A DNA stretch of 64,000 nucleotides, from assembly GCA_009763385.1 (NCBI GenBank), contig CM019829.1, positions 36,807,705 to 36,871,704 on the forward strand. The letters are read 5' to 3'. This document shows positions 33,622 through 44,392 of the stretch, piece after piece. Position numbers and translations under genes: made by a program. This DNA is from Coix lacryma-jobi var. lacryma-jobi. Lineage: Eukaryota > Streptophyta > Magnoliopsida > Poales > Poaceae. Numbering within the stretch: position 1 is the first letter of the stretch; each line of letters starts with the position of its first letter. Below the pieces are notes generated by a model. That model saw only the letters and a list, made by a program, of their open reading frames with translations, was not told where the DNA came from and ran no database searches.

Positions 33622-33813
33622 GGTGCAGAGTGGTGGCGGCACGTGGCGGCGATCTGAAGGTTGCGTGGAGGCGACGCGGAGACCGTGCGGGCGTGGCCGT
33701 CGGATCTACCTACCACCAGCGGGTGGACTAGAATAGCCTTAGGGTTAGGCTGGTCCGCTCTGTAAATTAGAGTAGAGAGGGGTAGAGTAGGAAATAGACT
33801 TAGGCTAGGTTAG

Positions 33814-33821
33814 TATAAGTA
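33814..33821 (+). promoter_or_regulatory. TATA box of the copia LTR
   Basis: TATAAGTA, about 190 bp after the last hairpin, followed by a GGGGAGACACCCTCCTCC leader. Likely the LTR promoter. Confidence 0.6.
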
Positions 33822-34391
33822 GTCTAGGGGAGACACCCTCCTCCCTATCTTAATCTGAGTTAGAGCTTTCATTTCCTAGGGTTTCCACTCTCCCACACCC
33901 CTGCTTTAGCTAGTTGAGATCCGCAGAGAGACTCCACTCTGTGTACTGTTGATTCGAGGAAGTGAGGCCGTATCCTCACCTTGGATCCCATCTCTTGGTG
34001 TCAATTCGCGTTTTGATTTCATGTTCATCATGTTCTTCGCGGATTGCTTTGTGCCTTGAGTTTTCCCGTCGCTTGATCTTTGTGCTCGGTTCATCTTTCA
34101 CGATTCCGTTTGAACTGAGTTGCTCTAGATCGTGAGGCACTTCTTTCCACCGAAAGAAATCATCTCTAACCTCACGGTCTAGGAGATCGATCAAGTTTTA
34201 GTTTCGGGTCTCTTTTTCTTCTTTCCCCCGAATTCCTTCGATTCACCGATTTGGAGTTAGGTTCGAGCCATGATCTCTTAGAGATAGCTCACTAACCTCC
34301 TTGTGACTCCTCAGATCGAATCCCAAGCCTAGAGCACTTGATTCGGAGGAGATCGGGTTGAATCGCCGGAGTTTCAGTGCAGTCGCGGGGT

Positions 34392-34690
34392 GACCGGACG
34401 CTCTGTCGGGCTGACCGGACGCACGCTTTCAGAGTCCGGTCGTTGAGCACGGCGCCAAGCTTTTCTGCGTACTGACCGGACGCTCTCGACCGGACGCTCT
34501 GTTTGCATTTCGACCGGACGCTACGCTTGCACTGTTCCCGTGTCATTGTCTCATCTGACCGGACGCTCAGTGAACGACCGGACGCTTGAGCTCCGTGCGT
34601 CCGGTCGCGAACAGAGAGCTCCCAGAGCTGTTTTCTGACGACCGGACGCGTCCGGTCCCTGCTGACCGGACGCAGGCCAGAGTCCGGTCG
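34392..34690 (+). repeat. GACCGGACGC repeat cluster in the copia LTR
   Basis: Nine forward copies of GACCGGACGC (34392, 34413, 34474, 34488, 34512, 34557, 34576, 34640, 34664) and several reverse copies (GTCCGGTC near 34434, 34598, 34650, 34682). One forward and one reverse copy overlap to form a perfect 18-bp palindrome at 34640-34657. CpG-rich; located after the TATA, so transcribed. Confidence 0.85.
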
Positions 34691-34960
34691 CTGCAGTTTC
34701 GCGCGTCTTCGTTCGCGGTTCGTTCGTTCTTGATCGGATTTGAGTTCCGTCTTTTGGGTTGGCTTTCTAGGGTTGTCTAGTGTCCCGCTGTGCTTCTAGG
34801 AAGCATCCACCCTACATCTAGGGTCGTGGACATTAGCAAGCTCTAGGTTTCGCTTTTGGGGTTGATCTTGGGACAGTGGCATCTAGTTTCCGAAAGGAAA
34901 TTTTTGAAGCTCCCATTCACCCCCCCTCTGGTCGCTTTCGGGTAGCTTCTCGGTCCTTCA

Positions 34961-36056
34961 GTTACAACAGCTATCCATCCCAGAATGGAAATGGCAAGAG
35001 ATTAGTATGGATTTCATCACAGGTCTCCCAACCACCCAAAGAGGACACAATTCTATCTGGGTTATCGTGGATCGGTTATCCAAAGTGGCTCACTTTATAC
35101 CAGTCAAGACTACATACCGACCACACCAATATGCAGATTTGTACATTCAGAACATCTTAAGGTTACATGGTATTCCCAAAAGAATTGTCTCCGACAGAGG
35201 ACCCCAGTTCATAGCTCATTTTTGGGAACAGTTGCACAAGGAGCTAAGAACCAAGTTGATACGGAGTTTCGCCTACCACCCTCAAACCGCTGGACAAACG
35301 GAAAGAGTGAATCAAATCTTGGAAGATATCCTCAAAGTATGTGTGCTTTCCTTAGGAGAATCATGGGAAAAGTGGTTACCCCTAGCCGAGTTCTCATATA
35401 ACAATAGCTATCAAGAAAGTATAAAAATAGCACCGTTTGAAATTTTGTACGGACGAAGATGCAGAACCCCGGTAAATTGGGTCGAATCTGGAGATCGAGG
35501 ATTTTATGGGTCGGATTATGTAAAGGATGCTGAAGAGATTGTGCAAAATGTGCAGCAACATATTAAGGCAGCGCAGTCTCGATAGAAAAATTATGTTGAT
35601 ACGCGAAGAAGACCTTTGGAATTCCATGTAGGAGATTACGTCTATCTTAAGGTCTGTCTCATGAGGAAGGTCCAACGTTTTGGAATTAAGAAAAAGCTAG
35701 CACCCCGATATATAGGACCATATCAGATAACATGATAAGAAGCCTACGAAGTGCAGTTACCCTCGGAAATGAGTGCGATCTTTCCCGTGTTCCATGTATC
35801 CCAACTAAAGAAGTGTCTTCGAGTACCCGAACGAGAAGAAGTTCGAATATCGTATATCACTATAAGGTCAGATCTAGAATACTATGAACAACCTCAGGAG
35901 ATAATAGATACCAACACTAGAGTAACTCGCAACCGAGAAGCAAAGACTTACAAGATTCTCTGGAGTAATCACGGACCCAATGATGCAACTTGGGAAACCG
36001 AGGAGTACTTGCGTGTAAACTACCCCGCTTTTTATAAAGATTGGTACGTAACCTAA
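34961..36056 (+). pseudogene. pol: T2 chromovirus integrase and chromodomain (5' part missing)
   Basis: Begins abruptly after the copia LTR, just before the integrase core: LQQLSIPEWKWQEISMDF, then MDFITGLPTTQRG, SDRGPQF and TERVNQ. It is open at 35007-35585, then a TAG at 35583-35585. More stops lie near 35732. The C-terminal part, open at 35751-36056, includes the chromodomain motif DATWETEEYLRVNYPAFY, whose TW.TE segment is missing in T1. The polypurine tract follows directly. Role: integration, with the chromodomain expected to guide insertion to marked chromatin. Confidence 0.9.
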
Positions 36057-36074
36057 ATCTCAGGACGAAATTTC

Positions 36075-36090
36075 TTTAAGGGGGAAGGGC
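36075..36090 (+). other. T2 polypurine tract
   Basis: TTAAGGGGGAAGGGC directly before the LTR start, as in T1. Confidence 0.85.
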
Positions 36091-38835
36091 TGTGACACCC
36101 TAGTGTCAAGCACTGCATTAGGAATCACTTTAGCTACTAATTTTCATAAGCAATGCATTGCATCATTTCATGTGCATATCAGTGTTTTTGCGTTTTGTTA
36201 TTTATTTAAAATTTGGTTTCAATAAGACTTGGTTGTTAAATATTTTTTTTTGTCTTGATCAATAATTTTCTAAAATAGGTAATATTGAGTATAACACTTT
36301 TCATGTAGACACCTTGACCTAGATCAGTATAGTTTAATTATTAAAAATGTGGGTACAAAAATGATTTATGGCTCAGAAATTGGCTTTATTTGTGAGGAGG
36401 TTGAGGAAATGATTTTCAGAAAAAGTGTCTTATATGAAAGTTGTAGAGAAAATTATTTTGAGCAACTTTTATTTTTGGGTCAAAGTCTAGTTTTGAGTTT
36501 TTGAAACTGTTTTGAAATCGTCAATGTTTGGAAAAATATTTCAAAAAAAAGGGTTTGCTTTTCTCCCGTGCTTCACTTTCGGCCCATCCGGCCTTTCGGC
36601 CCAGCCCGCGCCACGCTTGCGCCCGACACGACCGCGTCGTACGGCGGCCGAACCACCGTGTGGCGGCTTTCCTCTACTCCGAATCCGCTTCGCCCACTCC
36701 TCGCGCAATCCTCACCCACCCGATCATGCAAGCAATCGGCCGCGGCCACTCACTCGCCGCCTCGGCTGCCGCGCGCGCCCTCGCCACTCGGTCGCTGTCG
36801 CCATGGCCCCCGCCACGACCGCCAGTCCGGCCAAACCCGAGGGCAAAACCAAGCATCTCGCACTCCTCTCTCTTTCACTCACCACTCGCACGCCCTCGCT
36901 CTCGCCAGCTCCCGCTCTCTCTCTCACGTGAACGCCACCCGAACGCTGTTCGCCACCGCAAGTGTCCCCTTCGCCGTTCCGGCCTCACCGGAGCCCCTCG
37001 GCTCAATTCCTCGGGCACGCCACCACGCCTTCATCTGGAACACACGGTGCGCACGCCCGCACCCCCAGCCGAGCCTCGTCAACACCGGAACCCGAGGAGC
37101 CTCACCGCGGTTGCCATTGACGCCACCCGGAACTCGAAGTCGTTCCCCCCAACCAAAGCTCCACCGCCTCCCTCCTTCACCATCAAGCCTCACCGAGCAA
37201 AGGCAAGGTGAGAACACCCCCCTGCTAGGTCTCTACCGCCCCCTAACTCCCTCTTCTTCCCGACCGAGCGCCATGAGCATCCGCCATGGCCGTGCACGAG
37301 GCCCAGCTTCTCTGGAGCTTTTCCGGCCAAACCACCCCCTAGCTTTCCTTCCTAGGGTTAGTCAAGTACGGCGCACACGCTAATTTAACCGACGACCGTC
37401 GGAAACGGCCAAGCCAAGCACCGCCGCCGCCACCATCCGCCATGGCTCGCTGCCGGCGAGCTACGGCCACCCACTGGCCAAACCATCACCACCAATGGGT
37501 TCGCCTCGTCGAGACGAACTCATCAAGCCCCGACTCACCACCGGCGACCTCGCCATCGGCGAGAAAACGCCGGTCAATGCCGCACCCCTGCTCTGCTCTC
37601 GCTGGCAAGTAGGTCCCATTGACCCCGCAGGCCCCACGCGTCAGCCGCACCTGGCCCATGGACCAAGCCCACGGAAGCCCAGCCGAGAGTTTTTCAAATG
37701 TTTTCTTTTTCGGTTTATTTTCCAGGAAAGCTTATTTATTTTGTGTAGCACATTTTAATGATCCAAATGAGATGCTTTCAGTTTTGAAAACTTGTTCATG
37801 AGTAGATCTAGCAGGGAAAAATGTAAAAGTATTTTTGGTGAAAATTTATTATACTATTTTTATTTATTTCAGTTTATGTGCTTTATGCTAAATAAATAGG
37901 TTTATATGTTTTCTGGTTGAATTAATTTATGAAAAAATTTCTGTATGCTTCTTATCATGTTATCTGTCTGGAAAAAATTTATGAGGACCTGTTTTGGTAG
38001 AAAGAGAATCTGTTTAGGTTTAAATTCCTTTTAGGTTGTTTTCTTAAAATATTCGTTAGGAGAAATATATGTGGAAATAAAATATGGGAAAATTTATACA
38101 GTCTTTGTGTATTCTGTTTAAGCTAGGAAAAATGTTAAGTATAGGTTGTTGTATGGAAAAATAAGAAGTTATAGTACAAGTGTGCTTTGCTGTGTTTTAC
38201 TTAGAAAATTTATGCAGAAAAGAATATAATGTTTCTATTCATGGAACTTTCTTGATAAATATGTAATGTGGAGTAAAATCTAGGAAAAATATAAAAATGA
38301 GGACTGCACCCTTTTCCAGTAGGGTTGCAGTTCAAAGGGTTGATTTTGAAATAAACTTGTTTTTTTTGTGTAGATTTATATGTTCATGCTTTAGCAGTAA
38401 GTTTTCTGCAGTAGAGTATTTATAGGTAGGTGAAGCTAGAAAAAATATGAAATCTGTTGTTTGACACTTTTCATCAGAAAAGTTAGTTCAAAGCACCTTT
38501 TGGGCATTTATTTCATCTTTTTGTATCTGCTGTTCAGTAATTTGTATCTTGGTGAAATTTGTACAGTAAGGTTCAGTAAGTGTAAGTTGCATACTGGAAT
38601 TTTTGTGGATTTTTCTGGATCAGAAAAATGTACTTGCTGTTCAAATCTAGGTTTCTTTGAATTAATCAATAGAAATTAGTTGAATTAATGGTTTTATTTA
38701 ATGCAGTCATTAAGTGCTTTCCTCAATGTCAAAAGTTGTTCAACAAGTTGGTTTTGTTGGTTTGCAAGAAAGGTTTACTTTTCAAACCACCATATTTGCA
38801 CCTCGCTTTATTTATCTATATACCGCATTGCAATA

Positions 38836-39000
38836 GGATCGACAGCCCTGGAGACCGAGCAAGAGCCGGAGACAAACGTCGAGCAGGAGATCCCGGAAGG
38901 GCTCAGGAGCGAGGAAGCAGAACCCGCAGCAGAGACTAACCTTTCCGAGTGCCCCTCCCACGAGGCATCAGTCTTCTCCCAAGGCAAGTCCCGGAGTATT
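38836..39000 (+). other. Acidic exon-like segment in T2 LTR
   Basis: Frame GSTALETEQEPETNVEQE..., ending in SECP...FSQGKSRSI; counterpart of 5170-5330. Preceded by TTGCAATAG|GATCGAC, a good splice-acceptor context. Conserved between two LTRs whose surrounding sequence has diverged strongly. Confidence 0.4.
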
Positions 39001-39977
39001 CTAAGTCTCCATGTATTTACAATTAATTTAATGGAGTATTTTATATTGTGATGCATTAGGTATAGGAGTTGATTGAATCCTACTTGCTGCATTATCATTC
39101 CTTGATTATTGATTATACCTGCCTTGTTATCCTATTATTATTTATAATGTAGAATTGCTTAGCCTGCTTAATAAAAGTAGTAGTTAATGATGTTCCCGTA
39201 ATACCCTCATGGGTATTTACCGGATCACGGTTGGCTATATTTGCTATCATGAAAAAAAAACCTGAGTAGGAATGAAATACGGTCAACTGGAAGGCAAGGC
39301 ACCAAGTTGGAACTTGGGGGCAGCTCGTCCGTTGGATCGTGTAGGTTTGTATCGATGTTGGCCCTCGTTCATTTTTGAAAGCGCCCTTTTACTTAGGGAT
39401 TGTCGGTGCCGTAATCATCGACCCCGAAGCCGGTTAGATGCTGTTCGGGCCGGTCTCAATCTGTGTCGCACCCTCTAGTATGGAAACACGATCTGCCTCG
39501 GATTGGCCATCGTATAGTTCCAATTGGGTGGTCCGTGCTGTGAGCCGCGACGATTACCACCACAAACATGCATCGAGCGGTTACCCAATGCATGGACCCG
39601 ACGAGGAAAGTGTGGGTTGGTATTAAAGGTTTCTCATCAGCTGGTTTGGAATTCGATTCAAGTCACCGTCCCCCCCGGTTAGTGGGAAACTATGTCAAGC
39701 TTTACCACGATACAACTCCATGTGATGATTAAGGTTCAACTAAAACTTGGATAAATCAACCGGATATGGTTTATATTATTAATTGTTAGACTCAAGTGTA
39801 TGAAATAGCTCAAGTGCAAAACCTAGATTAAGAAGTATGCCTAAAACCTGACTGCTCACTGATAACTCTCAATATCTCTCTCTTAAATTGAGCTTTTCGC
39901 AACTAATATCCCAACTCCACCAAAAAGATCTTGCATACCCTTGGTGTCTTTATTTTCAGTTGGATGGGTAAGTCTAG

Positions 39978-39999
39978 CTGAGTACATTCCCGTACTCAG
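39978..39999 (+). other. Conserved hairpin in T2 LTR
   Basis: CTGAGTAC, ATTCCC, GTACTCAG. Counterpart of 6362-6383 with a compensated outer pair. Confidence 0.55.
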
Positions 40000-40532
40000 G
40001 GTTTATCCCGTTGTTGGAGATGGCCAGGTTTACTACGGCTATTGTAAGCACTGCCTCTACCCTGTGGAGGGTGATGAGGAGTAGGCCCAGGGCAGGGTCA
40101 TCCAGAAGCTTCTCCTTTTCTTTTGCTGGACTTAGACTGCTGGTGGCACACTATTTGAAAAAGAAGGAGTGAGTTATCAAACAATGTTTTATTGGACCAC
40201 GTATGTGGTGGTCGTGTACTAAACTTATTTGAGCTTCCGCATTTTCAAACTCAGTGTTGTAATAACTCTTTTAAGATTCCGCAATCTGATGTTAATTTCG
40301 ATTCTGTTTATCATCTGTTTTATCCTTATGAATGTGGTACTTGAACGATGCGATCTTGTATGTTGTACGATGTTTGAAATCCTTTGAGATTTCCAGACTA
40401 CCAGAGTTATATGGGTTCAAGTACGAGTCAACGTCAGTCGAATTTGGCCAAGACGGTACTTGAGCTCTTATAATTTGGACGGTTCCGCCACAAACGTCGT
40501 CTGAAAAAACCGAACGGTTGCCCACTTAGATC

Positions 40533-40540
40533 TATAATAA
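40533..40540 (+). promoter_or_regulatory. TATA-like motif of the Tat2 antisense gene
   Basis: TATAATAA in GATCTATAATAAGCC, as in Tat1 and B, 87 bp before the ATG at 40627. Confidence 0.55.
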
Positions 40541-40626
40541 GCCACCGTTTGCTTCACAAATTCTTCACTCTTTCATTAATCCTTAGCTTTGGAGACCAAA
40601 AATTCTCATAGTCAATCCCTTAGTTG

Positions 40627-42205
40627 ATGCAAAGAAAGACCCATGTCATCAATATGGGTCCAAAGAAGCAATCTTGGGAGGAGAAGAAGAAGATAACCTC
40701 CAGCGGAAAGTCGCGCCACCCGTGCCCTCCCATTGATGTTCTTGCTTGGAAGGCTCCCGACACCAGGGAGGTGGAGCTGGTGCATCTGGCCTAGCAGGGG
40801 TTACTCCGTTCGCAGCCAATGGATGGATGGAAGGTGTCAATCGATCATCGTGCGCCAGCCCCTGATGCGACGGAGATTGTGATCTTCAAGTCCTCCGTCG
40901 AGCGCGGGTTAGGTCTACCGGCCTCTGATTTTCTGAGGGGATTGCTCCATTATTATGCCTTGACCCTCAACCACTTTACTCCAAATGCAGTTTTTCATAT
41001 TGCTATCTTCTCCCTCCTCTGTGAGGCATTCCTAGAGATATGTCCCTCCTACAGTCTGTTCTGCTATTTCTTTTGGGTGAAGTGTCAACCCACTGAATCG
41101 AAGGTAGAGGTAGTCGGAGGTGCTAGCATTCAGGTTAGACTAGAAGTAGCTAGCCAATATATCTATGTAGAGTTGTCAGATTCAGTCCGAGAGTGGGCTA
41201 GCGGTTGGTTTTATATAGCCAATCCACCGTAGGTGCTTCACCGTCATGATGGTTGGCCTCCGCAGAAGAACCATCGCTGGAAGGAGAAAATTTCTTCTGA
41301 AGAAGTGCAGGCCATCCAACCATTGATTGATATAATTGCAGCTCTGAAGTTGAGTGGATTGACTGGGTACACCGTCGTACATGACTTCAATGCGCGCCGA
41401 GTCCACCCGCTACAGCAACGAGCCAATTTTGGCTTCGAATACCTTGGCGTGAACGACCCGAGTCGGCATTCTGCCGAGCAGTTATCGAATGAAGAAATCC
41501 TGAAAAGGATGAACCGGCTGTTGAAGAGGCATGAACACCTTGTGCCGATGATGCCCACCTTTTCTGCTATCAATCCGCCTTTGGAGGTAAGAAATCTTAA
41601 AATCCGTCATTTGGATTCTTATTAGGTATCATGCCGACTAGATATTAACTTTCTCCCCCCTGCTTTGATATACTCAAGGATGGAACAACAACGACTGCCC
41701 ACCGCTGCCATCAACTACTGAAGAGGGAGGGGGTATCGTTCATGACGGTCCCATCCGAAATGAGGATCCTCATAATGAATCAAGTTCCCTTGGTGATCTT
41801 GATGGATTAGACTCAGAATTAACTGACTCTGATGTCATGGTCCTAGATCCCGGTGCTGAGGGTAGCCGGAAGCGGTCTCCAAGTCCACTCCAAGAAGTCG
41901 GAGATCCTAACCGAAGAAGACTCGCACTGGTAATCGCCGTGCTTGCCGTAAAATTATTTCTTCCAAAGTGTTGGCTAAAAAATGTTGTAATCCAGCTACT
42001 CCTGGTAAGGGAACCCAAGTAATTTTGTTGACCATCTTGTTGGAAGCTCCATGTATATGTTACTTATAGACATATTGAAAATAGACAATGAGGCGGCTCA
42101 GGGATCTTCAGCTGGTGCTCCTTCTGAAGAGGCTACGCTCCCGGATCAGCAGCCGAAGAAGCATAGTCTGAAGCTGCCATTGAACCTGAGACTAGCCAAG
42201 TAAGC
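40627..42205 (+). pseudogene. Tat2 antisense gene, 5' exons only
   Basis: ATG at 40627 (MQRKTHVINMG). It follows Tat1 exon 1 closely (FLRGLLHYYALTLNHFTPNA), with stops at about 40791 and 41229-41231. The intron 1 donor GTAAGAAATC is kept at about 41587. Exon 2 (ELTDSDVMVLDPGAEGSRKR) has a one-base loss near 41909. Exon 3 ends near 42200, and the rest of the gene is deleted. Confidence 0.7.
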
Positions 42206-42229
42206 TGAACTGCAAGTTGTTTCCTATCA

Positions 42230-42785
42230 GAGAACTTAGTCTTGCCCAGGTACTACTCTTAGTACCCTGTTTCAAGGGATAAGTGTGATTAAGCACCTCT
42301 TGAGGGCCAATGCGATGGTTCCTATAGGGTGAATCATATCCTCTTGACGGTCGCAGCTTGAGTGCAAAATCGGACGGACCTTTATCTGATTAATGAGCAA
42401 TAGGGTGAGTGCTACTCCCCTTGTTGTACCTTATAGGAACCAATATCCTCTTTTCAAGATATTGTGTTCTCTATAGGTGGATAGCCGGGTTTTTAATCCG
42501 TACTAACAGGTGAGTTGTATTGAGCTTGGACCTCGTAACTCGAGTATGGTTGCCTCTGAACCAAGAAGGGTCCATCCGAGTAATATTATATATTAGTCGG
42601 TGGAACAGCGCAATACAATAGCTAGAGCTTATTGTATGCTATAAAGATTTTATCCAACTAAATAGTCGTGATAAATGTAATTGCATGAAAAGGAAAGCTC
42701 ATGACGCTCTTGTTTCTCATGGAAACCAGTCTTTATTAGTATGATATGAAGTAGTACAAGTTGCCCTGAGTCGTATTTGTAGCAT
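42230..42785. other. Tat2 spacer between antisense gene and pol
   Basis: Matches 26455-27000 of Tat1. No gene. Confidence 0.65.
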
Positions 42786-43900
42786 AGTCCTTAGGTATAG
42801 TATTTTTTCAGATGCTCGATATTCCATGAATTTGGTAATGGAGAACCATCCTCCGTGACTAGCTCAGATGACCCGGGTCTTGTTACTTTAGATACTATGT
42901 AGGGTCCTTCTCATGGACTCATAAGCTTGTGGCGTCCTGTGGTATGCTGACTCTTCTTCAGAACCAAGTCGCCTACTTGGAAAGTGCGGTGATGGACGTT
43001 CTTGTCATAGTAGCGCCTCATCCCTTGGAGATATCTTGCTGATTGAAATAGTGTTGTTATTCGAGCCTCTTCAAGGCTGTCGACTTCTAATCGCCTTGTG
43101 TTGTCAGCTTCTCCTTCACTATACTGTTCTGTTCGTGGAGAATTCCAGATTAAGTCTGCTAGGAGGACTGCTTCTGCACCGTAGACCAAGAAGAAAGGAG
43201 TTTGTCCTGTTGCCCTGTTTTGTTGTGTTCGTAGCCCCAGACTACCTTAGGTAATTCCTCCACCTACTTCCTGCCGTGGTCTTTTAGAAGATCAAATAAT
43301 CTTGGCTTTAGGCCGGCTAGGATGAGGGCGTTTGCTCTTTCGACTTGGCCGTTGGACTGCGGGTGAGGTACTGAGGCGTAGTCTATCTTTATTCCACAGT
43401 CGCTAGCCCATGATTTAAATTCAATTGCCATAAAATGAGAACCAAGATCAGTGATAACCCAATGAGGCATCCCGAAGTGGTGAAAGATGCTCTGCATGAA
43501 TTGTAATAATTTTGACGCGTTAAATTTGACCAATGGTATGTACTCGATCCATTTGGTAAATTTGTCGATTGACACGTAGACGTACTCAAATCCACCTAGA
43601 GCACGCTTTAGAGGACCCACCATGTCGAGTCCCCAACATGAGAAAGGCCATGACGGGGGAATGCAAATCAACTCGTGAGCCGGGACATGCTGTTGCTTGG
43701 CGAAGAACTGGCATGATTGACTTTGGTGGACTAAGTATTCTGCGTCTTTCAGAGCAGAGGGCCAATAGTACCCGGATCTGAAGATTTTTCTGACTAATGT
43801 CCTTGATGCTGCATGGTTACCGCAACACCCGAAGTGGACTTGGTTCAAAATTTCTTTGCCTTCTTCTGGAGATATACACTTTAGTAGGTCTCTAGATGAA
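42786..43900 (-). pseudogene. pol: Tat2 integrase
   Basis: Minus-strand integrase. The zinc-binding and core regions at 43264-43848 show HFGCCGNHAASRTLVRKIF, GLDMVGPLKRA, TDLGSHF and QVERANALI. The C-terminal part is at 42800-43189. Frameshifted between 43190 and 43264. The upstream part of the gene continues at 63262 after element B. Confidence 0.86.
43896..43900. repeat. Target site duplication of element B (left copy)
   Basis: ATGAA, repeated at 63257-63261. The empty-site sequence AGATGAAGCA is seen intact in Tat1 near 28122-28131, which confirms the insertion point. Confidence 0.93.
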
Positions 43901-44328
43901 TGACGGACCAGGATGTCAGAGATATCATCAAAAGATGAGTACTCAGATTAATCCTGGATGGCATGGGAGATCCGAACACTTGATACAAAGTGTACTTGGA
44001 TTAGGACTCTCGCTGTAACTTAGTCGAGTTCTTAAAGGAAGTCTTGTAATTAGAATAGGACTCCTCTGATGTAACCGACTAGGACTCGGTCTGTGCCTAG
44101 CTTCATCCAGATATATAAGGAGAAGCGGGCGCCGGCTTCTATCATTGAATCTAAAATCATAACACAAGGCACACGCCGCACTGGACGTAAGGTATTACGC
44201 TATTTAGCGGCCCGAACCAGTATAAATCGTTGTCCTTGTGTACTCGCCGAGTTCTACAAACGCTGATCCCCACCGAACAAATCGTCTGAGATCCCTCAAG
44301 ACGAGTTGCCGGTTAACAAACACCGACA
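43901..44328 (+). repeat. Element B 5' LTR, 428 bp
   Basis: TGACGGACC...CACCGACA. TATA-like TATATAAGG near 44110 precedes a GAGAAGCGGGCG leader. Confidence 0.92.
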
Positions 44329-44330
44329 GC

Positions 44331-44348
44331 TGGCGCGCCAGGTAGGGG
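44331..44348 (+). other. Element B primer binding site
   Basis: TGGCGCGCCAGGTAGGGG, two bases after the LTR; the form common in Tat-lineage elements, different from the tRNA-Asp type of A and C. The matching tRNA was not determined here. Confidence 0.85.
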
Positions 44349-44392
44349 CTCTCGGCGATTCGACGATCAAGATCTCGACGAACCACGTCAAA

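Larger units (their letters stand above)
32506..34960 (+). mobile_element. 3' end and LTR of a SIRE-like copia element
   Basis: 32506-32999 is the 3' internal part, with three degenerate repeats of GTTGAGCCT...CTTGAGGG(A)CTAG (near 32521, 32686, 32773). It ends in the purine tract AAGGGGGAGATTG (32989-33001). The LTR follows. The coding part is missing, removed by a deletion or rearrangement that joined it to LTR E. Confidence 0.7.
33000..34960 (+). repeat. Copia LTR, about 1961 bp
   Basis: Starts TGCGGATACATGG right after the purine tract and ends ...CGGTCCTTCA, just before chromovirus integrase sequence. The block CATTCACCCCCCCTCTGGTCGC near the end is typical of SIRE-type copia LTRs. It has the hairpin array (33406-33621), a TATA (33814) and an array of GACCGGACGC (34392-34690). 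The right boundary is inferred from the CA end and the change of homology. Confidence 0.7.
36091..40493 (+). repeat. T2 3' LTR, about 4.4 kb
   Basis: Starts TGTGACACC after the polypurine tract. The proposed end is ...TGGACGGTTCCGCCACA at 40493, which aligns with the T1 LTR end TGGTCAGTTCTGTTACA. Contains one stem-loop of the LTR E type (36437-36469), a GC-rich block (36580-37660), a T-rich stretch, the acidic segment and the co-varying hairpin. Several long GC-rich frames (36512-37383) overlap in all frames and are not supported as genes. A donor-like AAG|GTGAGA is at about 37206. Confidence 0.82.
40494..43900 (-). mobile_element. Tat2: Tat element fragment, minus strand (left part)
   Basis: Begins at a point equal to about 22948 of Tat1, next to the T2 LTR. 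Contains the first exons of the antisense gene (plus strand). It then has an internal deletion: sequence equal to 24680 joins sequence equal to about 26455, at 42220-42230. Then come the spacer and the integrase region. It is split at 43900 by element B and resumes at 63257. Confidence 0.87.

Noticed and set aside
36512..37383. Long GC-rich open frames (up to 271 codons) as a host gene
   Set aside because: They overlap in several frames, follow from GC bias, lie inside the T2 LTR and show no recognisable domain.
31177..40493. LTR E and the T2 LTR as the two ends of one element
   Set aside because: Their starts differ widely (TGTAACACC... versus TGTGACACC... with unrelated following sequence).
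40292..40525. Minus-strand ORF at the T2-Tat2 junction
   Set aside because: Crosses an element boundary and has no motif.
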